From: Sulfitobacter sp. SK012
Lineage (GTDB): Bacteria; Pseudomonadota; Alphaproteobacteria; Rhodobacterales; Rhodobacteraceae
DNA length: 64,000 bases
Assembly (NCBI RefSeq): GCF_003352085.1
Contig: NZ_CP025804.1
Location: 1,178,001 to 1,242,000, forward strand
Reading direction: 5' to 3'
Below, in pieces: positions 17,000 to 25,792 of this stretch. The notes under the pieces were generated by a model, which was given only the letters and a program-made list of their open reading frames with translations, ran no database searches and was not told where the DNA came from. The stretch's first letter is position 1. Each line of letters opens with the position of its first letter. The position numbers were made by a program, and so were the translations under genes.

Positions 17000-17905
17000 T
17001 CAGCTTTCCCACGGAAGCTGCTTACAGGTTGAAACCAGATAGTCGACAAACAACCTCTGCCGGGTGGACTGGAAACGGTTTGGTTGGAACACCGCGTAGA
17101 TGTCGCGCTTGGGTGATGTCGAGTACTCGGACAGAATGGGCTCCAGTTCTTGGTTCTTTATGTGCTCAGCAACGTAAAATATGGGAAGAATTACGATGCC
17201 GATGCCCTCAAGCGCCGCACGACATAATATATCCCCGGAGTCCGATTTGAAGCTCCCATTCAGGCCGACATGGCCATGTTGGCCAGCCGCGTCCTGATAG
17301 CGCCACTCATGCAGCCCATTGTTTCCAGTAAAGGCCAGCACATTGTGGTGCCTAAGATCATCTGGTTTCTGTGGGGTGCCGTGTACTTCGAGATAGCCGG
17401 CACTTGCACATATCACAAAGGGGCAAGACGCCATGCGTCTCGCAATAAGCGTTGTGTCTTTGAGTGACCCAATCCGAACAGCGAGATCAAATCCTTCACT
17501 GACGATGTCGACAAAACGTTCGCCCAAACTGACATCCAGTTCAACCTCGGGATATTTCGCCGCAAAAGACGCGATCGCTGGTCCAAAATACTTGTTCCCT
17601 AAGCTTTGAGGAAAGCTGGCCTTCAACGGCCCCCTTGGACGCGATTTCAATTCATAAATCTGCTCACGCGCCTCTTGCAAGTCCTCCAACGCGCGGGAAG
17701 CACGTTCATAATAGACGGCCCCTTCTTCAGTGACAGAGACGTTCCGGGTTGTGCGGTTGAGCAGTTTGACCTGCAGATCCTGCTCAAGGTTCTGGACCTG
17801 CTTTGATACTGCCGAACTGGTAATACCCAACGCCCGCGCGGCACCTGCAAAACTCTGGGCTCTTACAACGGCGATAAAGACGCCAACCCGTGACACATGA
17901 TCCAT
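17000..17905 (-). CDS. LysR family transcriptional regulator
   Basis: Starting at MDHVSRVGVFIAVVRAQSFA (17905) gives 301 residues, the usual LysR length; in-frame starts at 17911 and 17950 would only add a short poorly conserved tail. The winged helix (AGAARALGITSSAVSKQVQNLE) and the RNRTTRNVSVTEEGAVYYE segment place it in the CrgA/YhaJ-like branch. The effector domain has the typical GERFVDIVSEGFDLAVRIG. It is divergent from the doxX remnant-FMN reductase-pirin genes, a common arrangement in which the LysR protein controls a quinone or electrophile response. Confidence 0.92.
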   Translation of the reverse strand: MDHVSRVGVFIAVVRAQSFAGAARALGITSSAVSKQVQNLEQDLQVKLLNRTTRNVSVTEEGAVYYERASRALEDLQEAREQIYELKSRPRGPLKASFPQSLGNKYFGPAIASFAAKYPEVELDVSLGERFVDIVSEGFDLAVRIGSLKDTTLIARRMASCPFVICASAGYLEVHGTPQKPDDLRHHNVLAFTGNNGLHEWRYQDAAGQHGHVGLNGSFKSDSGDILCRAALEGIGIVILPIFYVAEHIKNQELEPILSEYSTSPKRDIYAVFQPNRFQSTRQRLFVDYLVSTCKQLPWES

Positions 17906-17962
17906 CTGCATTATCAACCTAATGGAATGAGTTATCTTCTCATAGTCCATATTATCAAATGT

Positions 17963-17977
17963 ATTGCGGCATGCAAT
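17963..17977. promoter_or_regulatory. Candidate LysR-type operator (T-N11-A palindrome)
   Basis: ATTGCGGCATGCAAT has perfect 5-bp arms (ATTGC/GCAAT) around a 5-nt centre and contains the T-N11-A core expected for LysR proteins. It lies in the 111-nt divergent gap between the LysR start at 17905 and the ATG of the doxX remnant at 18017. Confidence 0.5.
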
Positions 17978-18016
17978 CTATGCTTCAACAGACACAAACA
18001 AATTTGGAGCAAGACA

Positions 18017-18338
18017 ATGACACAGCATACCAACCCAAACTACGGCGCACTAATCACCCGCCTATCTGACTATCTTTGCGGAAATCGCAGGCGGCACGGC
18101 CATCCTTCTGGGTCTGTATACACGCCTTGCGTCTCTGCTCTCGATACCTCTGCTGCTGGGTGCGCTTTGGGCACATGCAGGCAACGGTTGGGTGTTCAGC
18201 TCAGAAGGTGGTGGTTGGGAATTCCCATTGCTGTTGGTGGTTCTTGCAGCCGCAGTCGCGCTTCAAGGCAGTGGTCCGTTCGCACTGCGTAGGCTGCCTG
18301 TGCTCGACGGCTTTATCCCACAGTCTTTGCGGGCCTAA
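18017..18338 (+). pseudogene. doxX-family gene with internal deletion and frameshift
   Basis: The ATG at 18017 opens MTQHTNPNYGALITR, the usual start of this DoxX subfamily. After about 18062 that frame turns into nonsense. In the next frame the expected C-terminal part is intact: YLTIFAEIAGGTAILLGLYT, then LLGALWAHAGNGWVFSSEGG, ending with a TAA at 18336-18338. About 30-45 residues carrying the first membrane segments are missing at the junction, together with a frame shift. An intact protein would be a four-helix membrane protein linked to redox or thiol stress. Codon content on both sides is still healthy, so the lesion looks recent; a sequencing artefact would not explain the missing residues. 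Confidence 0.8.
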
Positions 18339-18373
18339 CACAATCCACTTGTCGTAACCAGAAAGCCAAAATC

Positions 18374-18979
18374 ATGCCCAAACTTCTCATGTTCGCCGGA
18401 AGCGCACGAACCGCTTCAACCAACAAACAGCTCGCAGCTTTGGCTGCGAGCATGGCTCAAAAAGCTGATGTCGAGGTCACGTTGATAGACCTCAAGGACT
18501 TCGGAATGCCGATTTATGACGGGGATCTCGAAGGCGACGCCGGGCTACCGGAAAACGCCAAACGGCTCAAGCTACTCTTTGTTGAGCATGATGGGGTTTT
18601 CATTGCATCTCCGGAATATAACAGCTCGTTTTCGCCGCTGTTGAAGAACGCATTGGACTGGATATCGCGCCCTCACACAGAGAATGAACCCTCACTTTGG
18701 GCCTATAGTGGCAAGGTAGCAGCCCTTGGGTCAGTCGCTCCTGGTGCTTTGGGTGGCTTGCGCGGTCTTGTTCCGCTGCGCATGATGTTGGGAAATATTG
18801 GCGTGACGGTGGTGCCAAATCAGGTCGCCATATCGAATGGGTTTAATGCATTTGATGACGCTGGCTCGCTGAAGGATGAGCGGCAATCTCAGATGCTGAG
18901 TGCCACGGTTGAGCAATTGATAGCGACGACGCAGGCTTTGACTGGACTGCTGCAAGAGGACGAAAGGCATACATTATGA
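18374..18979 (+). CDS. NADPH-dependent FMN reductase family protein
   Basis: 201 residues with a flavodoxin-like fold: the phosphate loop AGSARTASTNKQLA at the N-terminus and the diagnostic SPEYNSSFSPLLKNALDW in the middle. Enzymes of this family (ArsH/ChrR/YieF-like) reduce quinones, chromate or azo compounds with NAD(P)H through bound FMN. It overlaps the pirin start by ATGA and follows the damaged doxX, forming a stress-type operon under the LysR gene. Confidence 0.93.
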   Translation: MPKLLMFAGSARTASTNKQLAALAASMAQKADVEVTLIDLKDFGMPIYDGDLEGDAGLPENAKRLKLLFVEHDGVFIASPEYNSSFSPLLKNALDWISRPHTENEPSLWAYSGKVAALGSVAPGALGGLRGLVPLRMMLGNIGVTVVPNQVAISNGFNAFDDAGSLKDERQSQMLSATVEQLIATTQALTGLLQEDERHTL

Positions 18980-19911
18980 GTTGGAACCCATCAATTGAAC
19001 CAGGCTGCCCTGGTGCGGATGACATCGATGCGATCGAAACACTGATCGTACCAAGAGCGCGAGATATTGGGGGTTTCGAAGTACGGCGCGCACTCCCATC
19101 GGCGAAACGCCAAATGGTCGGCCCATTTGTGTTCTTCGATCAAATGGGTCCGGCTGAATTTATCACGGAACAAGGCATCGACGTGCGTCCACATCCGCAT
19201 ATCGGTTTGGCAACAGTGACATATCTCTACAAGGGAGAGTTTCAGCACCAAGATTCCCTTGGTACCAACCAGATGATTTACCCTGGCGAGGTGAATTGGA
19301 TGATCGCCGGGAACGGCGTTACCCATTCTGAACGTACAAGTGCCCAAACCCGCAAAGGCCCTAGTAGCCTTTTCGGCATTCAGACCTGGGTGGCCTTGCC
19401 GGAAGAGGCCGAAGACATGGATGCGGATTTCGAGCATCACAAACAAGAAGCCCTCCCGTTCCTTGAGGAAGAAGGCAAGCAAGTTCGCCTTATTCTTGGG
19501 AATGCCTGGGGTGAACGCGCCCCTACTAAGACATTCTCCGAGATGTTTTATGCGGATGCCGTCCTTGAAGCCGGTGCGTTGTTGCCCATGCCCGACAACC
19601 ATGAGGATCGCGGTATCTATGTGACAGACGGTTCAATTGAGGTTGCAGGCGACACCTTTCAATTGGGTCAAATGATGGTGTTTCGCCCCGGCGATGCAAT
19701 CACCATTAAAGCTGGTCTGGCGGGTGCAAGGCTGATGTTGCTAGGTGGCGAGACTCTGAACGGCCCAAGGCACATCTGGTGGAATTTCGTAGCGTCTTCG
19801 AAAGACAAAATCGAGGCGGCCAAGGAAGCATGGGCCGCAGGGGATTGGGAACACGGCCGCTTCCAACTCCCGCCAACAGACAAGGGCGAATTCATACCTT
19901 TGCCCAGCTAA
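18976..19911 (+). CDS. Pirin family protein (bicupin)
   Basis: A 311-residue cytoplasmic bicupin. The four metal ligands of pirin are visible as HPHIGLATVTYL (His-x-His) and GNGVTHSERT (His-x-Glu) in the N-terminal cupin; the C-terminal cupin lacks them, as is usual. Some bacterial pirins act as quercetinases or as redox-sensitive partners of other enzymes. Coupling with the FMN reductase suggests a shared role in handling aromatic or quinone compounds. Confidence 0.94.
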   Translation: MSWNPSIEPGCPGADDIDAIETLIVPRARDIGGFEVRRALPSAKRQMVGPFVFFDQMGPAEFITEQGIDVRPHPHIGLATVTYLYKGEFQHQDSLGTNQMIYPGEVNWMIAGNGVTHSERTSAQTRKGPSSLFGIQTWVALPEEAEDMDADFEHHKQEALPFLEEEGKQVRLILGNAWGERAPTKTFSEMFYADAVLEAGALLPMPDNHEDRGIYVTDGSIEVAGDTFQLGQMMVFRPGDAITIKAGLAGARLMLLGGETLNGPRHIWWNFVASSKDKIEAAKEAWAAGDWEHGRFQLPPTDKGEFIPLPS

Positions 19912-20014
19912 ATCGGTAATTTACCACCCCGAGTTTGCGTCGACGATGCCCATATAGATTACTTAACCGTTGACCATCGGTTGACCAAAAGCCTCGGTTG
20001 AGGGAACGATTGTT

Positions 20015-21037
20015 TTAGTTGTTGTCTGAAAGCAACCAGACGTCTTGTTCGCCGAACCCACGGATGGTCTTTGCCCCAACATTCTCAAGATCAAACTGGT
20101 CCTTTAGAACATGTGCGACATCATCTTGAACACTGATTTGCATCGGCTCGGAAAACTCTTGAAGACGGGACGCAAGGTTAACTGCGGGACCGAAAATATC
20201 GTAGACATACTTGTGGATGCCCACGACGGAACCGACGACAGAACCGGTCGACAGGCCAATGCGGCAGTGCCACTGATGTGGATGGCTTAGATTTCGGCGG
20301 GTCAGGTACCGCACAAAACGGATGGCTGTGTTGGCAATGGCCTTTGCGTGATCCGGTGTGGGATCTGGCAAGCCCGCCACAGTGATATAGGCATCACCAA
20401 TCGTTTTGATCCGCTCACAGCCGAACTGTTCGCCGATACGGTCAAACGCGCTATAAATGTCGTTCAGCTCGGTGACCGTTACGCTGGGGTCTTGTGAAAC
20501 AACCATGTCTGTAAACCCGACAAAGTCGAGCATGAGAACAGACACAGGGTCATACATTTGAGGCGTCACGACGCCGAAAGTTTTGAACTCTTCGTAAACA
20601 GAACGGGGCATGATATTGAGCAACAGTTTTTCGACCTGCTCCTTCTCCCGTTTGAGCTCACGTGTGTTGCGCTCAACCATCATCGAGTAGGAATCTATCA
20701 TTGATTCCAGCTCTTTAATGCGAGTGATGTTCTGGCAAACCAGCACAACAACGTCTTCATTCGCAGCCGTAAAATCAAGCGCGATAATGAGCGTTCGGCG
20801 TTTTCTTTTGAACCTGATTTCGGATGTATGCCGACCGTTGGTGGCCAGGCTTTCCTGCATGGCAGGGACATCAAGATCAGGGAACAGTTGCTGCAATTGA
20901 GTCGACTGGTTTTCATTGCTGAACCATTCGTCAAACGTATCGTTGCTGAAACCGAACTGGAATGTTTGGCGGTCCAGCAGTGCCACACCGACACCAATGG
21001 CGCGAAGTAATTGTTCATTTATGGCTTCAATGGTCAT
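20015..21037 (-). CDS. PAS-like/coiled-coil class III adenylate cyclase
   Basis: 340 residues. Residues 1-105 fit a PAS-like sensor, 106-140 a coiled-coil linker (IKELESMIDSYSMMVERNTR) and 141-340 a class III nucleotide cyclase. Metal ligands are Asp171 (LMLDFVGFT) and Asp215 (IGDAYITVAG). The purine-specifying residues are Lys211 and Asp280, the adenylate cyclase combination, and Asn287 and Arg291 are the transition-state residues. It should make cAMP in the cytosol. It starts only 3 nt after the truncated hemoglobin gene, so the two are co-expressed and may work together as a gas-responsive pair. Confidence 0.92.
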   Translation of the reverse strand: MTIEAINEQLLRAIGVGVALLDRQTFQFGFSNDTFDEWFSNENQSTQLQQLFPDLDVPAMQESLATNGRHTSEIRFKRKRRTLIIALDFTAANEDVVVLVCQNITRIKELESMIDSYSMMVERNTRELKREKEQVEKLLLNIMPRSVYEEFKTFGVVTPQMYDPVSVLMLDFVGFTDMVVSQDPSVTVTELNDIYSAFDRIGEQFGCERIKTIGDAYITVAGLPDPTPDHAKAIANTAIRFVRYLTRRNLSHPHQWHCRIGLSTGSVVGSVVGIHKYVYDIFGPAVNLASRLQEFSEPMQISVQDDVAHVLKDQFDLENVGAKTIRGFGEQDVWLLSDNN

Positions 21038-21040
21038 AGG

Positions 21041-21400
21041 TCACCTTACGATCAAGGGGCGGCGTTTTTCGAATTCTGCAACAACTGCCTCAACGTCCTC
21101 GTCTGCCATACCGTGCTGTAACAATGCTCCGCTGAGCACGCCTTCGAGTTCATCGAAATGCGCGTCGGTGATGGTGAGATGAGAATGCAATTGGCGCAGC
21201 TGATTGTCTGTGTAAGACGCAGGGCCGCCAAGGAGCGAAGCGATAAACTTTGTCTGGTGATCGACAATACGAGACATGTCTACATCATCGAAAAACGGGC
21301 CGATCTCGTCGTTGTCCAAGAGGGTGTCATAGAACGAAAGCACAATCTTACTGACTTGTGAAAACCCTCCGTACTTCTCGTAGAGCGTGCGTTCAGCCAT
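21041..21400 (-). CDS. Group I truncated hemoglobin
   Basis: The ATG at 21400 (ribosome site AAGGAAATTAAG) gives 119 residues, the standard size; the extension to 21451 has no support. LYEKYGGFSQVSKIVLSFYD at the N-terminus, the GGP turn (LLGGPASYTD) and the F-helix LRQLHSHLTITDAHFD are typical of the 2-on-2 globin group I. His72 should be the proximal heme ligand and Tyr24 the B10 residue that stabilises bound O2. Group I members dioxygenate NO to nitrate or sense diatomic gases. Confidence 0.94.
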   Translation of the reverse strand: MAERTLYEKYGGFSQVSKIVLSFYDTLLDNDEIGPFFDDVDMSRIVDHQTKFIASLLGGPASYTDNQLRQLHSHLTITDAHFDELEGVLSGALLQHGMADEDVEAVVAEFEKRRPLIVR

Positions 21401-21510
21401 CTTAATTTCCTTTCGACATGAGGTAGAGCAAGGGTGCGTCCCCTCTGCCAAAGTCTACAAATTCTCTCATAACAAGTTAAGCCTATCGATCGCTAACGTT
21501 TGATTGGCCC

Positions 21511-21532
21511 CCTCCAGCCTATTGGCTGGAGG
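21511..21532 (-). terminator. 9-bp perfect hairpin after the methyltransferase/hydrolase genes
   Basis: CCTCCAGCC and GGCTGGAGG form a perfect 9-bp stem around a 4-nt loop, 25 nt past the stop of the methyltransferase on the minus strand. No T-run follows on that strand, so intrinsic termination is uncertain; it may end the hydrolase-methyltransferase transcript with Rho help or protect its 3' end. Confidence 0.55.
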
Positions 21533-21556
21533 AGATTGAGATTTTATCCCAATAGC

Positions 21557-22387
21557 TTAGTGACGTTTGACGATCACTTCAGCATACTCTGATGCGATGC
21601 ACAGAGACTCGTTAGTTGAGATGTCGAATTTCTCAATGAGCGCCAAGATATCGCTTCGCAATGCCGCCTGACCCGCCGCATCCAGCGCTTCGAAAGCCTT
21701 TTGCATTGGGCCATAGAAGGTGCGGAAGTAGTCCAGAAAATGCTCAGCAGAGCGATAGCGGAACAGAAAATTCTTGCACTGGAATTTTGTTACTTCGCCC
21801 ATGGTGCCAAAGGTCTCATCGACCCACTCCCGGTTGCCCCACAAAGCAGGGGAGCTTACGCCGGCGGGCGGTGGCACGTGCTTTCCGATGGTCTTGAAAA
21901 GTTGACCAATGAAACTCTGAGGTGTCCAATTGGCCATGCCGATCTTGCCACCGGATTTTACCACGCGCTGAAGTTCCGCTGCGGATTGCTGTTGGTTTGG
22001 CGTGAACATGACCCCGAAAGTGGACACGACCGCGTCAAATGACTGATCCTCAAACGGCAGGTTCTCCGCGTCAGCCACCTTGTAGTTGACGGGCAGGCCT
22101 TCCGCTTTCGCGCGATTACCACTGGCCTCCAAAAGTTCGGCGACATAATCCGTCGAGGTCACGTTGCAGAAGCGCCGTGCAAAGGCCAAGGTTGCGTTGC
22201 CATTGCCGGCTGCAACGTCAAGAACTGTGGCGTCTGCCTGCATGTCCATGGCTTCGGCAAGTGCTTCACCGGTTATCTGCAGAGTTACGCCTACTTTGCT
22301 GTAGTCCCCGGATCCCCAGGCGACATTCTGTTTCGCTTTGATTGCGGTGAAGTCCGTTGAAGGGTTGGTCATTGTGTGAGTGCTCAT
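21557..22387 (-). CDS. Class I SAM-dependent methyltransferase
   Basis: 276 residues with the SAM-binding motif VLDVAAGNGNATLAFARR and the acidic loop motif in KVADAENLPFEDQSFDAVVS; this is the UbiE/COQ5-like Methyltransf_11/25 branch. The start at 22387 follows a very good AAGGAGAAAACC site. No substrate-specific motif is evident. It lies downstream of the alpha/beta hydrolase in the same direction (77-nt gap), and both are divergent from a PAS kinase, which suggests a small-molecule modification pair under that kinase's control. Confidence 0.88.
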   Translation of the reverse strand: MSTHTMTNPSTDFTAIKAKQNVAWGSGDYSKVGVTLQITGEALAEAMDMQADATVLDVAAGNGNATLAFARRFCNVTSTDYVAELLEASGNRAKAEGLPVNYKVADAENLPFEDQSFDAVVSTFGVMFTPNQQQSAAELQRVVKSGGKIGMANWTPQSFIGQLFKTIGKHVPPPAGVSSPALWGNREWVDETFGTMGEVTKFQCKNFLFRYRSAEHFLDYFRTFYGPMQKAFEALDAAGQAALRSDILALIEKFDISTNESLCIASEYAEVIVKRH

Positions 22388-22464
22388 GGTTTTCTCCTTT
22401 GGGTGTGTTGCTGGTCCATCACCAGCGGTTCCTTAAGATGTCGCATTCGATGAATGCGGTCGGG

Positions 22465-23301
22465 TTATGCCGCCGCCATAATTGGCCAGCTGCAGGTTGC
22501 GGTGGGCCGTTCGACGTTGGCCACATGTTCGAAAATGCGTGAATTGACCCACTCCGGATCGAAGACCGGTGCCATATGCCCGAGCTCGGGCAGCAGAGCA
22601 ATGCGCGCATTGGGGAGCGCTTTCGCAATAGCGGCTGACACATGCTGCGTGATTTCCGGAGACTCCAGTCCCGTTAGTACCAGTGAAGGCATCTCCAGCT
22701 TGGACAGATCCGCCAATTCCCAAGTTTCTGCGAACCCGTGGGCAAAATCAGCCATCGTTGAATAGATCGCATCAGCAAACTTCTGTCTGGCGGGCAGGGA
22801 GAGGCGATCCCAAAATCCCTCGCCATTCCAAAAATCTATGAAGTGACGCATTCCTGTGGGCACGTTTTCTTCTGCTGCGACAGTCACCAGTGCTGAAATG
22901 AACTGGATCTGCTTGAACAGACGTTGATCCGTGCTGTCACCGTCTTTCAGAAAGTGGAAGGTTGCCGGTTCATAGACAGTCAGGCTTTTTACGAGGTCAG
23001 GGCGCATCAGCGCGACTTTGATCGCAATGCCCCCACCATTTGAGTGCCCTACAAGGTGAACGGGGCTTCCCATCTTTTCGATTTCTTCGATGACCGGGGC
23101 GGCGGAACAAGCAGCGCCTTTGCGCGAATTGTCACTGGCCAAAGGTGCACGGCCGCAACCGGGAAGGTCAAAGGCATAAACGTCAAACCGGCCCCCAAAG
23201 TCCGCATCCAGGCGGCTCCACTGGCTGCTGTTTGATGCAGAGGAATGCAATGCAATAATTGGCGCATTGCTATGTTCTGTTGGCCTGAATGATAATGTCA
23301 T
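22465..23301 (-). CDS. Alpha/beta-hydrolase fold protein
   Basis: 278 residues. The oxyanion region is HSSASNSSQWSRL, the nucleophile elbow GHSNGGG (Ser in the classic G-x-S-x-G), and the C-terminal catalytic histidine lies in LGHMAPVFDP. The fold covers esterases, lactonases, meta-cleavage hydrolases and haloperoxidases, and nothing here narrows the substrate. It starts opposite the PAS hybrid kinase gene, with 247 nt of repeat-rich promoter region between them. Confidence 0.9.
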   Translation of the reverse strand: MTLSFRPTEHSNAPIIALHSSASNSSQWSRLDADFGGRFDVYAFDLPGCGRAPLASDNSRKGAACSAAPVIEEIEKMGSPVHLVGHSNGGGIAIKVALMRPDLVKSLTVYEPATFHFLKDGDSTDQRLFKQIQFISALVTVAAEENVPTGMRHFIDFWNGEGFWDRLSLPARQKFADAIYSTMADFAHGFAETWELADLSKLEMPSLVLTGLESPEITQHVSAAIAKALPNARIALLPELGHMAPVFDPEWVNSRIFEHVANVERPTATCSWPIMAAA

Positions 23302-23348
23302 TGTTCTAATCCAAATGCGTTGGTGATGAACAATAACTGACCCTCCAT

Positions 23349-23527
23349 TGTTTCATTGCGATGTCTAAATGGGTTGGACAGTGTTTCAGTTGTTGCACTG
23401 CGCGTTCGGCCTAACGATCCACCATTCGCCTTCAAAATATGAGAATTCTCTGTTCAGTCTGGCTTGGTGCTGCGGCCTGTGAAACAATTGAAACACTTGA
23501 TGCCAATTTTGAAATGGCATTGAAACA
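23349..23527. promoter_or_regulatory. Cluster of five TGAAACA/TGTTTCA heptamers in a divergent promoter
   Basis: TGTTTCA occurs at 23349-23355 and 23382-23388, and its complement TGAAACA at 23480-23486, 23489-23495 and 23521-23527. The third and fourth sit in GTGAAACAATTGAAACAC, and the last is inside GCATTGAAACAATGC, which has 6-bp inverted arms. Two of the intervals are 32-33 bp, about three helical turns. This is a likely binding array for a regulator of the hydrolase/methyltransferase pair and the kinase/OmpR pair; the OmpR protein at 25785 is the nearest candidate. Confidence 0.6.
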
Positions 23528-23548
23528 ATGCTACCTTAGAAAATTAGG

Positions 23549-25792
23549 ATGACGATGGGCATGGCAAACGATCTTGAAGAAATCGAAAGGGCGCAGAACC
23601 TCCTGCGTGATGCCATCGAGTCTTTGAAGGAAGGGTTTGCCCTATACGACGAAAACCGCTGCCTTGTGATGTACAACCAACAATATGCTGAGATGAACAA
23701 AGGGATCTCCCATCTCCTGAAACCAGGTCTGGATTGGGAAATTTTGATGCGCGAGACAGCGCGCAGAGGCATATATTCAGACGCTATTGGCAATGAAGAG
23801 AAGTGGGTCTCTGACAGGTTGGCTGGCGGCATCGAGTTCATTCAGGATTTTGAACTAAAGGAAACAGACGGGCGAACTTATTTGGTCTCCGTTCATCCCA
23901 CCCAATTGGGTGGTTTTGTCGTGACGCGAGAAGACATCACGGCAAAAAAACAGATTGAGGTCGAAGAACGCGACGGAGATCTTCTCATTAGAAGGGTCTT
24001 GGACGCCAGCTCTGCCATTGTGACCATGGCGCGAATTGGCGATGGCCAGATCCTTTACCGTACACCCGCAGCGCTTCGGTTGTTTGGGCCCGTCAAATCC
24101 GCAAAGGAGCATTATGTCAGTCCCGAAGAACGAGCGGATTTTGTCACCCAACTTCTGGCAGATGGACGTGTTGATGACTTCAAACTCGATCTTCTGAACG
24201 CCGACCGAGACATTTTTCCTGCGACCATTTCGTCGCAACTGATTGATTATAAAGGTGAAGAAGTAATCGTCACCAGCATCATTGACCTAACTGTTCAAAA
24301 AGAAGCCGATGCTTTGGTCCGGCAGGTTTTGGAAGCCTATCCGGCCGCTATCAACATGACGAATGCAGAAACCGGGGAAGTTCTGTTTGCGACCCCCGAA
24401 ATTGAAGAGCTTTTTGGCCCGTCCGAAGATTCCAAATCATATTATGCAAACCCGGCTGATCGCCACCGCTATTTAGAAGACCTTCGCGAAGCCAGATGGC
24501 TCAAAGATCGGCGGATGGAGTTCATTGATGCGAACGGGAATAAATTCTGGGGTGCGGACTCCTCGCGGCTCATCACATTCAACGGTGAAGAAGTCATCGT
24601 TTCCAACACCCGCGATTTGACCGACGAATTGGCGCTCTCAGAAGAGCTTTCAAAGCAACGAGAGCTGTTGTTCCAGAATGAAAAGATGTCCGCACTTGGT
24701 GAATTGCTTGCTGGTGTGGCCCATGAACTCAACAATCCTCTCTCTGTTGTTGTGGGCCATTCGCTGATGCTGAAGGAAGAAACCAAGGATCCGGACATGA
24801 TGGTTAGGATTGACAAGATCAGCACCGCTGCAGAGCGATGCGCCAAGATTGTTAAGACCTTCCTTGCTATGGCACGCCAACAACCGAGCAAGATTGAGCA
24901 AGTCGATATTGCCGGTGTGGTCGAAACAGCCGCGGATGTTGCTGGGTACGGGAGCCAGTCTGGCGACATCAGCATAACGCAGAATGTCCCAGCCGATCTG
25001 CCGCTCATTGCTGCTGATGCTGATCAGATTACGCAGGTTATCATCAATCTGATCATCAATGCCGAGCAGGCCTTAACGTCGTCTGGTTGCGGCAATTTTA
25101 TTGAATTATCGGCCACGTCCAAACCAGACGCGGGTATGGTCGAGGTGACGGTGCACGACAATGGTCCCGGAATTCCCGCCGCCATTCGGGCGCGCATATT
25201 TGAGCCGTTCTTCACAACCAAAGAAGTCGGTGACGGGACTGGCATCGGCCTGTCATTTTGCCACCGAATTATTCTGTCTCATGGCGGACAGATCAGGCTC
25301 GATCAGACGGATAATTCGGGCACGTGCTTTCGCATCATGCTGCCCACGGCCCTCAGTCAGAAATCGCAGGAAGACGCGCCCGCCAAACCGATCAATACAT
25401 CTGTAAACCTCAAGGCTTTGGTCGTGGATGATGAGGTCGAAGTGGGTGAGTTGAACGCTGAAATACTTCGAAAAGAGGGGTTTGAGGTGGATTTTGTCAC
25501 GTCGGGGGAAGAAGCGATCAACCGTCTCCGCTCGGCTAATTACGATATTTTTCTCAGCGATATGAATATGCCGGGCGTCGATGGACGCCAGATATACGAC
25601 GCTTTGGTGACCCACTTTCCAAAGATGTTGAATAGGACGGCCTATATTACCGGTGATACGATGGGACAAAGCTCTCTGGGACTGCTCAGAGAGTCTGGGC
25701 TTCCGTATCTGGAAAAACCAGTTTCACCTACAGAACTCAGAGAGCTGGTAGGTAAGTTGCTCGCCGATCAGAAGGAACGACCAGATGGATAA
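23549..25792 (+). CDS. Cytoplasmic hybrid histidine kinase with three PAS domains
   Basis: 747 residues without membrane helices. A PAS domain of the PAS-7 type ([21 protein letters not shown]) is followed by two PAS units similar to each other, ending [16 protein letters not shown] and [16 protein letters not shown], so they look like an internal duplication. Next come HisKA (about His392 in [15 protein letters not shown]), HATPase_c ([19 protein letters not shown]) and a receiver domain with Asp671 in [10 protein letters not shown]. Three ATGs (23549, 23555, 23561) are possible; AGGA at 23546-23549 favours one of the later two. The OmpR regulator overlaps its end. Confidence 0.92.
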   Translation: MTMGMANDLEEIERAQNLLRDAIESLKEGFALYDENRCLVMYNQQYAEMNKGISHLLKPGLDWEILMRETARRGIYSDAIGNEEKWVSDRLAGGIEFIQDFELKETDGRTYLVSVHPTQLGGFVVTREDITAKKQIEVEERDGDLLIRRVLDASSAIVTMARIGDGQILYRTPAALRLFGPVKSAKEHYVSPEERADFVTQLLADGRVDDFKLDLLNADRDIFPATISSQLIDYKGEEVIVTSIIDLTVQKEADALVRQVLEAYPAAINMTNAETGEVLFATPEIEELFGPSEDSKSYYANPADRHRYLEDLREARWLKDRRMEFIDANGNKFWGADSSRLITFNGEEVIVSNTRDLTDELALSEELSKQRELLFQNEKMSALGELLAGVAHELNNPLSVVVGHSLMLKEETKDPDMMVRIDKISTAAERCAKIVKTFLAMARQQPSKIEQVDIAGVVETAADVAGYGSQSGDISITQNVPADLPLIAADADQITQVIINLIINAEQALTSSGCGNFIELSATSKPDAGMVEVTVHDNGPGIPAAIRARIFEPFFTTKEVGDGTGIGLSFCHRIILSHGGQIRLDQTDNSGTCFRIMLPTALSQKSQEDAPAKPINTSVNLKALVVDDEVEVGELNAEILRKEGFEVDFVTSGEEAINRLRSANYDIFLSDMNMPGVDGRQIYDALVTHFPKMLNRTAYITGDTMGQSSLGLLRESGLPYLEKPVSPTELRELVGKLLADQKERPDG

